From contig NZ_PVTI01000008.1 in assembly GCF_003002895.1 (NCBI RefSeq), forward strand, positions 1 through 64,000: DNA of 64,000 nucleotides, given 5' to 3'. Below are positions 24,213 to 33,759 of the stretch, piece by piece (the first letter of the stretch is position 1; every line of letters begins with the position of its first letter). This DNA comes from Knoellia remsis. GTDB lineage: Bacteria; Actinomycetota; Actinomycetes; Actinomycetales; Dermatophilaceae. The position numbers and the translations under genes were made by a program. The notes beneath the pieces are model-generated. The model was not told the DNA's origin. It ran no database searches and worked only from the letters and a program-made list of their open reading frames with translations.

Positions 24213-26699
24213 ATGAGCACCCTCTTCGACGGCCTTCCGCTCGGCGAGCCGCACGCCGACCCCGCCACCCACGACAGCGCCCACGCGGCGCTCGTCAACG
24301 CTGCCGGCGTGCCGACGTGGGCGACGTCCGACGACGCCGACGGCGCGCCTGCTCCGGCGTGGGGCCCGGGCAGCAGCGAGGGCGCGGCCGTGCGTTCGAC
24401 GGACCCCGATGTGCTCCTCGAGGGCCTCAATGACGAGCAGCGCGAGGCGGTCCTGCACGAGGGCAGCCCGCTCCTCATCATCGCCGGTGCCGGCTCGGGC
24501 AAGACCCGCGTCCTCACCCACCGCATCGCCCATCTCCTCGCTGCGCGCGGGGTCCAGCCCGGGCAGATCCTCGCGATCACCTTCACCAACAAGGCCGCGG
24601 CCGAGATGCGTGAGCGCGTCGAGGCCCTCGTCGGCCCGCGCGCCAAGGCGATGTGGGTCATGACGTTCCACAGCGCGTGCGTGCGGATCCTGCGCCGCGA
24701 GGCCGACAAGGTCGGCATGAAGTCGACGTTCTCCATCTACGACGCCGCCGACAGCCAGCGCCTCATGTCGATGGTCATCCGCGACATGGACCTCGACCCC
24801 AAGCGCTACAACCCGCGCACCTTCAGCCACCAGGTGAGCAACCTCAAGAACGAGCTCGTCGACGAGGAGACCTACGCCGCGCGTGTCGGCGGCGAGCCGA
24901 GCGCCGAGAACCCCGGCGGCACGCATACGGAACGCCTTCTCGCACAGGCCTACACGGCATACCAACGCCGGCTGCGGCAGGCGAACGCCCTCGACTTCGA
25001 CGACATCATCATGCTCACCGTGCACATGTTCCAGGCGTTCCCCGACGTCGCGGAGCACTACCGGCGACGGTTCCGGCACGTCATGGTCGACGAGTACCAG
25101 GACACGAACCACGCGCAGTACCAGCTCATCCGTGAACTGGTGGGTACCGAGCCCATCCAAGCCGAGAACGAGACGTATGCCGTGCCGCCGAGCGAGCTCG
25201 TCGTCGTCGGTGACGCGGACCAGTCGATCTATGCCTTCCGGGGCGCGACGATCCGCAACATCATCGAGTTCGAGGAGGACTACCCCGACGCGCGCACGAT
25301 CCTCCTCGAGCGCAACTACCGCTCGACCCAGACGATCCTCACCGCCGCCAACGCCGTCATCTCGCGCAACGCCTCACGGCGCAAGAAGAACCTCTGGACC
25401 GACTCCGGCCAGGGTGCGCCGGTCGTCGGCTACGTCGGTGATAACGAGCACGACGAGGCGAGCTTCGTCGCCCGCACCATCGACACGCTCGGCGACGAGC
25501 ACGGCGTGCGCCCCGGCGACGTCGCCGTCTTCTACCGGACCAACGCGCAGTCGCGTGCCCTCGAGGAGGTCTTCGTCCGGGTCGGCCTGCCCTACAAGGT
25601 CGTCGGCGGCACCCGGTTCTACGAGCGGCGCGAGGTCAAGGACGCGCTCGCCTACCTCCGCGTGCTGTCCAACCCGGCGGACACGGTCAACCTGCGCCGC
25701 ATCCTCAACGTGCCCAAGCGCGGCATCGGCGACCGGGCTGAGGCGGTCATCGCCGCGCTCGCCGAGCGCGAGCGGATCCCGTTCGTCGCGGCGCTCGGCC
25801 GGCCCGAGGACGCCCCCGGCATCGCGACCCGCTCGGTGACCGCGGTGAAGGGCTTCACCGCGCTCCTCGAGGAGCTCGGCAAGGTCCGTGACGACGAGGA
25901 CGCCGGCGTCGCCGATCTGCTCGAGGCGATCGTCGAGAAGTCGGGCTACCTTGCCGAGCTGCGCGCCAGCCACGACCCGCAGGACGAGACCCGCATCGAG
26001 AACCTCGCCGAGCTCGTCGCCGTCGCGCGCGAGTTCGACGAGAGCCGCGCCGCGACGGGTGAGGTCATCAGCCTCGAGGACTTCCTCGAGCAGGTCTCCC
26101 TCGTCGCCGACGCCGACGAGATCCCCGACTCGGCCGAGGCCGAGGAGCAGGGCGTCGTCACGCTCATGACGCTGCACACCGCGAAGGGCCTGGAGTTCCC
26201 GGTCGTCTTCCTCACCGGCATGGAGGACGGGACCTTCCCGCACCTGCGTTCGCTCGGCGACCCCAAGGAGCTCGAGGAGGAGCGACGGCTCGCCTACGTC
26301 GGCATCACCCGTGCGCGCGAGCGGCTGCACCTGTCGCGGGCCGCGGTCCGTTCGGCCTGGGGTGCTCCGCAGTACAACCCGCCCAGCCGCTTCCTCGACG
26401 AGATCCCCGGCGAGCTCGTCGAGTGGGAGCGTGAGCTCAGCGGTGCCGCGGCGATCGGCCACCGCGGTCAGCGGCCGGCGGTCGCGACCTTCGCGGCCCG
26501 GCCCGGGGTGCGCTCGCCCGGCAACCGCCCGATCATCGCGCTCTCGCCCGGTGACAAGGTCACCCACGACACCTTCGGGATGGGGTCGGTCGTGCGCACG
26601 ATGGGCGAGGGCGACAAGACGCAGGCCGAGGTCGACTTCGGCGGCGACACCGGGGTCAAGCGCTTCCTGCTCCGGTTCGCGCCGCTCGAGAAGCTCTGA
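24213..26699 (+). CDS. pcrA: ATP-dependent DNA helicase PcrA/UvrD
   Basis: Superfamily 1A 3'-5' helicase of 828 residues acting in nucleotide excision repair and removal of RecA or stalled polymerases. Motifs in order: Q-motif LNDEQREAVLHE, Walker A AGAGSGKT (Lys97), TFTNKAAAEMRERV, Walker B DEYQDTN, QSIYAFRGA, LERNYRST, TLHTAKGLEFPVVFLTGMEDG and YVGITRARERL. A C-terminal Tudor-like domain (GDKVTHDTFGMGSVV) is present. The first 65 residues are a disordered actinobacterial extension. ATG 24213 is taken because it starts the only plausible N-terminus; upstream sequence is the divergent riboswitch region. A perfect palindrome follows the gene. Confidence 0.95.
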   Translation: MSTLFDGLPLGEPHADPATHDSAHAALVNAAGVPTWATSDDADGAPAPAWGPGSSEGAAVRSTDPDVLLEGLNDEQREAVLHEGSPLLIIAGAGSGKTRVLTHRIAHLLAARGVQPGQILAITFTNKAAAEMRERVEALVGPRAKAMWVMTFHSACVRILRREADKVGMKSTFSIYDAADSQRLMSMVIRDMDLDPKRYNPRTFSHQVSNLKNELVDEETYAARVGGEPSAENPGGTHTERLLAQAYTAYQRRLRQANALDFDDIIMLTVHMFQAFPDVAEHYRRRFRHVMVDEYQDTNHAQYQLIRELVGTEPIQAENETYAVPPSELVVVGDADQSIYAFRGATIRNIIEFEEDYPDARTILLERNYRSTQTILTAANAVISRNASRRKKNLWTDSGQGAPVVGYVGDNEHDEASFVARTIDTLGDEHGVRPGDVAVFYRTNAQSRALEEVFVRVGLPYKVVGGTRFYERREVKDALAYLRVLSNPADTVNLRRILNVPKRGIGDRAEAVIAALAERERIPFVAALGRPEDAPGIATRSVTAVKGFTALLEELGKVRDDEDAGVADLLEAIVEKSGYLAELRASHDPQDETRIENLAELVAVAREFDESRAATGEVISLEDFLEQVSLVADADEIPDSAEAEEQGVVTLMTLHTAKGLEFPVVFLTGMEDGTFPHLRSLGDPKELEEERRLAYVGITRARERLHLSRAAVRSAWGAPQYNPPSRFLDEIPGELVEWERELSGAAAIGHRGQRPAVATFAARPGVRSPGNRPIIALSPGDKVTHDTFGMGSVVRTMGEGDKTQAEVDFGGDTGVKRFLLRFAPLEKL

Positions 26700-26723
26700 C
26701 GGACGAGCGGCTCGCCGGCGACC

Positions 26724-26771
26724 ACACGGCATACGCAGGACACACGGCATACGCAGGACACGGCATACGCA
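26724..26771 (+). repeat. 18-bp tandem repeat, about 2.6 copies
   Basis: The unit ACACGGCATACGCAGGAC occurs at 26724-26741 and 26742-26759, with a shortened third copy from 26760. Each unit contains GGCATAC. It lies between the pcrA stop codon and its terminator. Confidence 0.85.
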
Positions 26772-26804
26772 CGAAGCGGCACCCCGATCGGGGTGCCGCT
26801 TCGT
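26771..26804. terminator. Perfect palindromic terminator between convergent pcrA and M23 peptidase genes
   Basis: A fully self-complementary 34-nt sequence with half ACGAAGCGGCACCCCGA forms a 15-bp stem with a GATC loop. It is placed to end transcripts from both sides. Confidence 0.85.
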
Positions 26805-26846
26805 CGTGGGTGTCCCTGGGATCAGGTCCCGGCCGTCAGGCCAGGC

Positions 26847-27668
26847 TCACTGCAGGCCCTTCTTGCGCAGCCACGGACCCGGGTTGATCGGGTTGCCGCC
26901 GCCGGGCGGGGTGATCTCGAGGTGGAGGTGCGGGCCGGTCGAGTTGCCGGTGTTGCCGGAGCGGCCGACGATGTCACCGGGCATGACGGTCTCGCCCTCG
27001 TAGGTGGAGAAGCTGTTCATGTGCGCGTAGGACGACTGCGTGCCGTCCCAGTACTCGATGACGACGTTCTTGCCCTTGTTGCCGTTCCAGCTGGCGAGCT
27101 TGACGACGCCCTTGGACATCGCGCGCAGCGGGGTGCCCGTGGGGACGCCGAAGTCGTTGCCCCAGTGCATCCGGCCCCAGCGCATGCCGTAGCCGGAGGT
27201 GAAGCGGGCGCCCTCGATGGGCTGCACCCAGCGCTTGCCCTCGCGGCGGGCCTTCTCCGCGGCGGCGGCCTCGGCAGCGGCCTTCTCCGCCTCGGCCTTG
27301 GCCTTCGCGGCGGCAGCGGCCTTGGCGGCCGCCGCGGCACGAGCCTTGTCCCGGGCGATGCGCTGCTGCTCGGCGACGCGGCCCTGGAAGGCGGCGGTCT
27401 GCATCGACGCCTGCTGGCGGCGCGAGGAGAGGTCGGCCTGCTGGGCGGTCTCGGTCGCGGCCTGCTCGCGGGCCGTCTGGGCCTGGGCGGCGGTGAGGTC
27501 CAGCGTCAGCGGCGCGGACTCGGCGACGGAGGCGCCGGTGGCGGTGACGACCAGCGCCGCAGCGGCGGCACTGGGCAGGACGAAGCCCGGGTGGAGGGCG
27601 CGCGGGACGCGGTTCGCAGCAGGCTTGCGGTGCTTGCCACGGTGGCGCCCTTGATACGAAGAGCTCAA
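26847..27668 (-). CDS. Exported M23 family metallopeptidase with coiled-coil region
   Basis: A predicted peptidoglycan endopeptidase of 273 residues. A basic N-terminus (KHRKPAANRVPR) and hydrophobic stretch to about residue 52 form the signal peptide or anchor; residues about 58-145 form a long Ala/Lys/Glu coiled coil, as in EnvC/RipA-type cell-separation proteins. The LytM domain has the zinc ligands in HWGNDFGVP and HLHLE plus GYGMRWGRMHWG. Both HxH (HLH) and the first His-xxx-Asp site are intact, so it is probably active. The only fitting start is TTG 27666-27668. A GTATGCC copy lies upstream. Confidence 0.88.
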   Translation of the reverse strand: MSSSYQGRHRGKHRKPAANRVPRALHPGFVLPSAAAAALVVTATGASVAESAPLTLDLTAAQAQTAREQAATETAQQADLSSRRQQASMQTAAFQGRVAEQQRIARDKARAAAAAKAAAAAKAKAEAEKAAAEAAAAEKARREGKRWVQPIEGARFTSGYGMRWGRMHWGNDFGVPTGTPLRAMSKGVVKLASWNGNKGKNVVIEYWDGTQSSYAHMNSFSTYEGETVMPGDIVGRSGNTGNSTGPHLHLEITPPGGGNPINPGPWLRKKGLQ

Positions 27669-27870
27669 GGGAGGAGAACCTCACGTGCAGGGGACACGGG
27701 AGGCACCACCGTAGCGTGACCTGACCGTTATACAAAGCCGATCGTGGAAATTGCCACCGAGGTCGGGTGGGTATGCCGTCCGCTCGCCTCCCGCGCTCGG
27801 GCGCGTCGCGGGCCCGGGATCAGCATGTTTGCCGGGTCGCCCCGCCGCGCGGGCGTCGCGTTGGCGCGCG

Positions 27871-27892
27871 CCGTGTGAAGCGGGTCACACGG
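27871..27892 (-). terminator. Small hairpin over the lipase stop codon
   Basis: CCGTGTGA and TCACACGG pair over 8 bp with a 6-nt loop; the right arm includes the lipase stop codon (complement of 27885-27887). No other signal is seen in the 216-bp gap except one GTATGCCGTCCGC word at 27771. Confidence 0.4.
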
Positions 27893-28901
27893 GCGGGCGG
27901 GACCGGCCGATCGAGGTGACCCCACGGGTCACCGTGAGGCCGTCCGGGTCGAGCTCGGCGAGCGCCGTCGAGATGCCGTGGACGACGTCGCCGACCATCG
28001 CGAGCGAGATGTGGCCGACCCCGTGGAGGCGGATGTTGCGCACCGAGAGGTCGGGGTGGCGCAGGGCGCCTCCGGTCTGCGGGACGATGAGCAGGTCCGT
28101 GTCGGACCAGTAGCAGATGAACCGGGTCGAGCACCCCGGCGCCGGCTCGTCGAGCTCGCGCAGGAAGCCGCTGCCGGGACGCATCTGGCTGATGAGGCGC
28201 GTCGGCGCGGCATACGAGACGTACGTCCCCTGGTGGGGCGTGCCGAGGGTGACGAGCGTGTGCACGTGCTCGTCGCCACCGAGGCGGGTGACGTAGTAGC
28301 GCGCGATGAGGCCGCCGAGGCTGTGGCCGACGACGTGGATCTTCTCGTAGCCGGTCTCCTCGACGATCGCCTCGATCTCGGCGCCGAGCTGCGCCGCGGC
28401 AGTGCGCACGTCCGCGGTGAAGGGCGAGTAGTTCATCGCGTAGACCGAGTCGAAGCCGCGCCGGCTCAGCCCCCGTCGCAGGAGCGTGAAGATCGACCGG
28501 TTGTCGACGAGCCCGTGCACGAGCAGGATCGGTGTGCCGGCTGCCTCGACATTGGAGATGAGCAGGCCACGCTGCACCGGCGCCAGATGCTCGATGCGAT
28601 AGCCCCGCTCGCCGCGAGCGCGGTCCTGGAAGATGCCGAGCGGGTAGGTCGCGAGGTGGGTGGTGAGCCACGCGCCCTCGATCGCCATGCCGGCGACCGC
28701 GCGCGCCGTGAAGAGCGGCTTCAGCCCCTGGACGACCGTGGCGCCGGCCGCGACGGCGCGGGACATGCGCCCGAGCCGAGAGCTGCCTCCGGTGGCTCGG
28801 GCGGCGGCTGTGGCAGTGGCGCGGGCGGCCGTCGAGCCGGACGGTCCGCCGGCCGGGGTGCGTCCCCGTCGCGAAGGATGCGTGCGCGTCGGACCGTCCA
28901 T
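27885..28901 (-). CDS. Alpha/beta-hydrolase, triacylglycerol lipase/PGAP1-like
   Basis: A 338-residue serine hydrolase. After a variable Ala/Arg-rich N-terminus of about 45 residues comes the fold: GTPILLVHGLVDNRSIF (oxyanion region), nucleophile elbow VVGHSLGGLIARYYV, then LVTLGTPHQGTYVSY, an Asp in the DTDLLIVPQTG strand and the catalytic His in LHGVGHISL. This matches esterases/lipases acting on lipid substrates. An internal Met at about residue 46 (MSRAVAAG) is a possible alternative start and would remove the low-complexity head. It is divergent from sucC. Confidence 0.87.
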   Translation of the reverse strand: MDGPTRTHPSRRGRTPAGGPSGSTAARATATAAARATGGSSRLGRMSRAVAAGATVVQGLKPLFTARAVAGMAIEGAWLTTHLATYPLGIFQDRARGERGYRIEHLAPVQRGLLISNVEAAGTPILLVHGLVDNRSIFTLLRRGLSRRGFDSVYAMNYSPFTADVRTAAAQLGAEIEAIVEETGYEKIHVVGHSLGGLIARYYVTRLGGDEHVHTLVTLGTPHQGTYVSYAAPTRLISQMRPGSGFLRELDEPAPGCSTRFICYWSDTDLLIVPQTGGALRHPDLSVRNIRLHGVGHISLAMVGDVVHGISTALAELDPDGLTVTRGVTSIGRSRPPV

Positions 28902-29097
28902 GGTCTCGTCACGGTATCTCGGCGCCTGTCGCCCCGCCTGTCGTGACGCGTGGTGTCGCCAGAATCACGGGGCTCGGGACTGTCGCTGCCACGGCCCGCG
29001 GGTGTGGGGTGGTGGAGGCAGGGCTAGGCTCGGCCCGACGGACCACCGGTCATCCGAAGCGATGGCGAAACGAACAACGTGAGGACGGAACGAATCC

Positions 29098-30270
29098 GTG
29101 GATCTTTTCGAGTACCAGGCACGCGACGTGTTCGAGAAGCACGGGGTTCCCGTGCTCGCCGGCGCGGTCGCCGCGACGCCGCAGGAGGCCCGCGCGGCCG
29201 CTGAGACCATCGGCGAGAAGAGCGGCGGCGTCACCGTCGTCAAGGCGCAGGTCAAGACCGGCGGTCGCGGCAAGGCCGGCGGCGTCAAGGTCGCCAAGAG
29301 CGCCGACGAGGCCGAGCAGCTCGCCGAGCAGATTCTCGGCATGGACATCAAGGGCCACACCGTCCACCAGGTGATGATCGCCCAGGGCGCGCAGATCGCC
29401 GAGGAGTACTACTTCTCGATCCTGCTCGACCGCACGAACCGCTCCTACCTCGCCATGTGCTCGAAGGAGGGCGGCGTCGACATCGAGACGCTCGCCGTCG
29501 AGCGGCCCGAGGCGCTCGCGAAGATCGAGGTCGACCCCAACGTCGGCATCGACGAGGCCAAGGCGCAGGAGATCGTCGACGCGGCCGGCTTCGACGCCGA
29601 GACCGGCGCCAAGATCGTCCCGGTCCTGCAGAAGCTCTGGGACGTCTACCAGGGCGAGGACGCGACCCTCGTCGAGGTCAACCCGCTCGTCAAGAGCGAG
29701 GCCGGCGACATCATCGCCCTCGACGGCAAGGTCACCCTCGACGGCAACGCCGACTTCCGCCACCCCGACCACGAGGCGCTCGAGGACAAGGCTGCCGCGG
29801 ACCCGCTCGAGGCCAAGGCCAAGGAGAAGGACCTCAACTACGTCAAGCTCGACGGCCAGGTCGGCATCATCGGCAACGGCGCCGGGCTCGTCATGTCCAC
29901 GCTCGACGTCGTCGCCTACGCCGGCGAGCAGTTCGGCGTGAAGCCCGCGAACTTCCTCGACATCGGTGGCGGCGCCAACGCCCAGGTCATGGCCGACGGT
30001 CTCGACGTCATCCTGAACGACGAGCAGGTCAAGAGCGTCTTCGTCAACGTCTTCGGCGGCATCACCGCCTGCGACGAGGTCGCCAACGGCATCAAGGGTG
30101 CACTCGAGATCCTCGGCGACGAGGCCACCAAGCCGCTCGTCGTCCGCCTCGACGGCAACAACGTCGAGGAGGGCCGTCGCATCCTCGACGAGCTGAACCA
30201 CCCGCTCGTGACCCAGGTCGACACGATGGACGGCGCTGCGGCCAAGGCCGCCGAGCTCGCCGCCAAGTGA
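29098..30270 (+). CDS. sucC: Succinyl-CoA synthetase (ADP-forming) beta subunit
   Basis: With SucD it interconverts succinyl-CoA and succinate in the TCA cycle with substrate-level ATP formation. The 390-residue protein starts [19 protein letters not shown], has the ATP-grasp fold ([18 protein letters not shown]) and the CoA-ligase domain with [18 protein letters not shown] and [22 protein letters not shown] box precedes the GTG at 29098. A TAGGCT hexamer at 29024-29029 is a possible -10. sucD follows after 38 bp. Confidence 0.97.
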   Translation: MDLFEYQARDVFEKHGVPVLAGAVAATPQEARAAAETIGEKSGGVTVVKAQVKTGGRGKAGGVKVAKSADEAEQLAEQILGMDIKGHTVHQVMIAQGAQIAEEYYFSILLDRTNRSYLAMCSKEGGVDIETLAVERPEALAKIEVDPNVGIDEAKAQEIVDAAGFDAETGAKIVPVLQKLWDVYQGEDATLVEVNPLVKSEAGDIIALDGKVTLDGNADFRHPDHEALEDKAAADPLEAKAKEKDLNYVKLDGQVGIIGNGAGLVMSTLDVVAYAGEQFGVKPANFLDIGGGANAQVMADGLDVILNDEQVKSVFVNVFGGITACDEVANGIKGALEILGDEATKPLVVRLDGNNVEEGRRILDELNHPLVTQVDTMDGAAAKAAELAAK

Positions 30271-30308
30271 CCCGCTGACAGCAGACGAACCAAAGGACCA
30301 GCACACCA

Positions 30309-31196
30309 ATGTCAATCTTCCTCAACGCTGACAGCAAGATCATCGTCCAGGGCATGACCGGCGGGATGGGCTCCAAGCACACCGCGCTCATGCTCGACGC
30401 CGGCGCCAACATCGTCGGCGGCGTCAACGCCCGCAAGGCCGGCACCACGGCCACCATCGGCGGCAAGGACCTGCCCGTCTTCGGGTCGGTCAAGGAGGCC
30501 ATGGAGGCCACCGGCGCCAACGTGTCGGTCGCCTTCGTGCCGCCGAAGTTCGCCAAGGACGCCGCGATCGAGGCCATCGACGCCGAGATCCCGCTGCTCG
30601 TCGTCATCACCGAGGGCATCCCGGTCAAGGACACCGCGGAGTTCTACAACTACTCCAAGGGCAAGTCGACCCGGATCATCGGCCCGAACTGCCCCGGCAT
30701 CATCACGCCGGAGGAGTCGCTGGCCGGCATCACGCCGCACACCATCGCCGGCAAGGGCCCGATCGGGCTCGTCTCGAAGTCGGGCACGCTGACCTACCAG
30801 ATGATGTACGAGCTGCGGGACTTCGGCTTCACCACCGCGATCGGCATCGGCGGCGACCCGGTCATCGGCACGACGCACATCGACGCGCTCGAGGCGTTCG
30901 AGGCCGACCCCGACACCAAGGCGATCGTCATGATCGGCGAGATCGGCGGCGACGCCGAGGAGCGGGCCGCGGCCTACATCAAGGAGAACGTCACCAAGCC
31001 GGTCGTCGGCTACGTCGCCGGCTTCACCGCCCCCGAGGGCAAGACGATGGGCCACGCCGGCGCCATCGTCTCCGGCTCGTCCGGCACCGCGCAGGCCAAG
31101 AAGGAGGCCCTCGAGGCCGCCGGCGTGAAGGTCGGCAAGACGCCGTCCGAGACCGCGCAGCTCATGCGCGAGATCATGCAGGGCCTCGACTCCTGA
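30309..31196 (+). CDS. sucD: Succinyl-CoA synthetase alpha subunit
   Basis: CoA-binding subunit carrying the phosphohistidine, 295 residues. It begins [25 protein letters not shown], has [12 protein letters not shown], the [12 protein letters not shown] segment, and the active-site His in [20 protein letters not shown]. An AAAGGA box supports the ATG. Shares a transcript with sucC and ends at a strong hairpin. The sucCD-perM-purNH order is conserved in actinobacteria. Confidence 0.97.
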   Translation: MSIFLNADSKIIVQGMTGGMGSKHTALMLDAGANIVGGVNARKAGTTATIGGKDLPVFGSVKEAMEATGANVSVAFVPPKFAKDAAIEAIDAEIPLLVVITEGIPVKDTAEFYNYSKGKSTRIIGPNCPGIITPEESLAGITPHTIAGKGPIGLVSKSGTLTYQMMYELRDFGFTTAIGIGGDPVIGTTHIDALEAFEADPDTKAIVMIGEIGGDAEERAAAYIKENVTKPVVGYVAGFTAPEGKTMGHAGAIVSGSSGTAQAKKEALEAAGVKVGKTPSETAQLMREIMQGLDS

Positions 31197-31227
31197 CCCG
31201 AGCGAGAACCGCAGCGCGAGAGCGCAC

Positions 31228-31275
31228 CGCGAGCGGGCGGCATACCGGATGGACTCGGTATGCCGCCCGCTCGCG
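31228..31275 (+). terminator. Long hairpin terminator after sucD
   Basis: Perfect 19-bp arms 31228-31246 and 31257-31275 with a 10-nt loop. The arms contain GCGGGCGGCATAC and GTATGCCGCCCGC, an inverted pair of the dispersed word. Confidence 0.85.
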
Positions 31276-31304
31276 TGTGTGCTCGTGCGCGCCCTTCGGT
31301 GCGG

Positions 31305-32321
31305 TCACCGCTGCGCGGCGGCGTCCATGAGGCGCCCGAGCTGGTCCCACGCCGCTGCGGTGGGCGTGCCCTTGCGGGCGTTGAGGGAGATGGTGGCGGT
31401 GTTGCGGTCACCGCGCATCGCCACGTACCCGAGGTAGTCGGTGAAGCGGCCGTAGCCGTAGTCGAAGACCACCGCGACGGTGCCGGGGCGGGGCCCCTCG
31501 ACGCGGTCGACCACGCCCCGGTCGGCGCAGGAGCGGTCCGCCAGGGTGGCACGGACGGCGGCGTCCGGCTCGGAGTCGTTGGTGTCGCCGTCGGAGGAGA
31601 AGTTCGACGTCTGGATCCGCTGGCTGCCGACGAAGTCGTCCGTCGTCGTGTCCTTCAGGTGGGTGATCCCGGCGTTGTCGACGTCGGCCTTGACGTCGCA
31701 GGCGCTCAAGGCACCGAACTCCGCCTCCGGCGGCCACTCCGAGACGATCTCGTGAGTGCCGGCCACGCCCGCGTCCTGCCAGACCGAGGCCGGGAGGAAC
31801 CGGCTGGCGGGCAGCTCGCCGGATCCGCGCCAGTGCACGACCGGCAGCGCCTCACCGGGCGGCGACGATGGTTGCGATGTCGGCGAGGGTCGAGCGCTCG
31901 GCCGGCCCGTGCTCGTGGTGGGCCGCGGTGAGGTCGGGGTCGGGGTCGAGCTCGCGGTGCGGGTCGGTCGAGACGGGGTGGTCGTCGGGCTTGGCGAGCT
32001 CGTCGTCGGAGTCGGGGTCGGCGTCGGTGACGGGTTCGTCGACGTCGGGGTCGGCGACTGGGTCGCCGGCAGCGGTGGGGGAGCGGCGTCCTCGCGCCCG
32101 AGCCCGCGGAACCCGAGGGCGGCGACGATGATCGCGGCGGCGGCGACGGCCGCGGTGTAGGCGATCGCCCGGCGGCGACGCAGGGAGTCCCCTCGGACCC
32201 GGACCTGCTCCGGGTGGGGCAGCGGTGCGGCCTCGACGTCGGTGCGGAGGGTGAGCAGGGCACCCCGGAGGAACGCGTCGTCCTCGGGTGACCACGAGCC
32301 GGGGGTACGCAGGTCATCCAT
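31305..32321 (-). CDS. Membrane-anchored protein paired with an ECF sigma factor
   Basis: A 338-residue single-pass protein. Residues 1-52 are cytoplasmic (MDDLRTPGSWSPEDDAFLR...), a membrane helix lies at about 53-71 (AIAYTAAVAAAAIIVAALGF), and then a long Pro/Thr/Ser linker (about 78-157) leads to an exported globular domain of about 180 residues with two cysteines. Its start overlaps the end of the sigma-factor gene by 8 nt, so the two are co-expressed. The topology (short inside head, helix, outside sensor) fits an anti-sigma factor or signal receptor, but I see no zinc-binding anti-sigma motif, so this is inference. Confidence 0.75.
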   Translation of the reverse strand: MDDLRTPGSWSPEDDAFLRGALLTLRTDVEAAPLPHPEQVRVRGDSLRRRRAIAYTAAVAAAAIIVAALGFRGLGREDAAPPPLPATQSPTPTSTNPSPTPTPTPTTSSPSPTTTPSRPTRTASSTPTPTSPRPTTSTGRPSARPSPTSQPSSPPGEALPVVHWRGSGELPASRFLPASVWQDAGVAGTHEIVSEWPPEAEFGALSACDVKADVDNAGITHLKDTTTDDFVGSQRIQTSNFSSDGDTNDSEPDAAVRATLADRSCADRGVVDRVEGPRPGTVAVVFDYGYGRFTDYLGYVAMRGDRNTATISLNARKGTPTAAAWDQLGRLMDAAAQR

Positions 32322-32904
32322 GACGGTTCTCCTTCCTTGAGGTGCTGGCTGGTCTCATGACGGGTGTGCTCTCCGGGGGGCGGTCGGGGCCGCGGAGCAG
32401 CTGCGCGAGCTGGTTGCGGCCCCGGTGCAGCCGGGCCTTGACCGTGCCCGGCGGGACGTCGAGCTCGGCCGCGATCTGGTCGATGCTGCGGTCGGCCAGG
32501 TAGTGCAATGCGAGGGTCTCGCGCAGTGGCGGGCTCAGGGTGCGCAGGGCGGCGACGACGACGGCGCGGTCCTCGTTCGGTGGTGGCTGGGTCTGGACGA
32601 GACCGTGCCTCGCGTGGGCGCGGCCCCGGGACTCGCCGCGGCGCCACTCGGAGATCGCGATCCGGCGGGCGACGGTGCGCACCCAGGCGAGCGCGTCGTC
32701 GTGGCCGGACACCCGGTCCCAGTCCCGCCATGCCCGGGCGTAGGCCTCCTGCGTGGCGTCCTGGGCCACGGTGAGGTCGCCCGTCGTGGCGTAGACGAGG
32801 TGGACCACCCGGGACGCGGTGGTGCGGTAGAAGTCGTCGAAGGCATCCTCGGCCTTCCTCCTGTCTCGCACGCGACCTCCCCGGGTGTCGACGCCGTTGC
32901 CCAT
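32314..32904 (-). CDS. ECF-type RNA polymerase sigma factor (SigE-family style)
   Basis: A 196-residue sigma-70 group IV factor. Region 2 reads FDDFYRTTASRVVHLVYATTGDLTVAQDATQEAYARAWRDW, and region 4 shows LRETLALHYLADRSIDQIAAELDVPPGTVKARLHRGR with its helix-turn-helix. It probably redirects polymerase to a small regulon, possibly including its own operon. The membrane-anchored partner overlaps its 3' end. A downstream in-frame GTG (VRDRRKAED) is a possible alternative start. Confidence 0.9.
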   Translation of the reverse strand: MGNGVDTRGGRVRDRRKAEDAFDDFYRTTASRVVHLVYATTGDLTVAQDATQEAYARAWRDWDRVSGHDDALAWVRTVARRIAISEWRRGESRGRAHARHGLVQTQPPPNEDRAVVVAALRTLSPPLRETLALHYLADRSIDQIAAELDVPPGTVKARLHRGRNQLAQLLRGPDRPPESTPVMRPASTSRKENRHG

Positions 32905-32999
32905 CCTGTCACTCCGGCAGACGCATCCGGCCGGTTCCGAGGTTGCATCCGGGTCGGGCGGAGCGACTGGCCGCGTCTCAGCCCGGCGTCACCCCCGCC

Positions 33000-33653
33000 T
33001 CACCGTGGCTCGTGTGCGGTCCCCGTGCGGGTCGCCAGGACGTAGAGCTGGGTCTCGGCCCGGTCGTCGAGCAGGTGCGTGTGCGCGACGAGGTTCTCGA
33101 CGTCGAAACCGGCGCCCTCGACGACACGGCGCAACCCGTCCCTGGTGTAGCCGGACACGACGAGGGTCTCGCCGAGGAAGTCCACCGGCACGCTGTCGGC
33201 GTCGAGCTCGACCATCGCCAGCGAGAGCAGGCCGCCCTGCGGGAGGTGCGCGGCCAGCGCGCGGAGCACGGACTCGATGTCGTCGCGCGAGAGCATGAGG
33301 AGGGAGAAGTGAGCCACCGCACCGGTCACGCCGGGCGGCCAGGCCGACGTGTCGCGCAGGTCCGCTCGACGGAACAGTGCTCGCGCACGCCCGGTGGCCC
33401 GAGCGAGGTCGAGCATGACCTCGCTCTCGTCCACCCCGACGTAGTCGCGCCCCCCACCGGTCACGACGTCGGCCGCGGGCCGGCCCGTGCCGCAGCCGAG
33501 GTCGAGGACGACGCCGCCATCCGGGAGCCGCGCAACGAGGTCCTCAAGTGCCTCGAGCTGTGCCGGGTTGTCGGCATGGATGTCGTCGTAGGTGGCGCCG
33601 ACCCGGTCGAAGACGGCCTCCGGCGCCCCTCGTGCCCCACGGTCCCCGCTCAT
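33000..33653 (-). CDS. Class I SAM-dependent methyltransferase
   Basis: A 217-residue Rossmann-fold methyltransferase. Motif I is VLDLGCGTGRPAADV, followed by the acidic loop VGVDESEVMLDLAR and the post-I segment FRRADLRDTSAWPPGVTGAVAHFSLLML. Residues 1-35 form a helical cap typical of small-molecule methyltransferases. ATG 33651-33653 is taken since upstream sequence belongs to the divergent perM promoter region. The substrate cannot be deduced. Confidence 0.9.
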   Translation of the reverse strand: MSGDRGARGAPEAVFDRVGATYDDIHADNPAQLEALEDLVARLPDGGVVLDLGCGTGRPAADVVTGGGRDYVGVDESEVMLDLARATGRARALFRRADLRDTSAWPPGVTGAVAHFSLLMLSRDDIESVLRALAAHLPQGGLLSLAMVELDADSVPVDFLGETLVVSGYTRDGLRRVVEGAGFDVENLVAHTHLLDDRAETQLYVLATRTGTAHEPR

Positions 33654-33759
33654 CGCACTCACCCTAGCGATGTCGGGAACTCGCAGCGATGTTGTGAACC
33701 GGGCTGCTGTCGGCGTGTGCTTCGCGGTGGCGGCGGGTGTGAGGGGGAGACTGGGCGCG

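Noticed and set aside
27669-27884. c-di-AMP (ydaO) riboswitch before the M23 peptidase gene
   Set aside because: Such switches often precede actinobacterial cell-wall peptidases, but I could not find the conserved ydaO-type sequence blocks here.
31860-32090. Repeat element in the TCGGGGTCGG-like DNA near 32 kb
   Set aside because: It is the Pro/Thr/Ser linker of the membrane protein encoded on the minus strand; simple codon repetition explains it.
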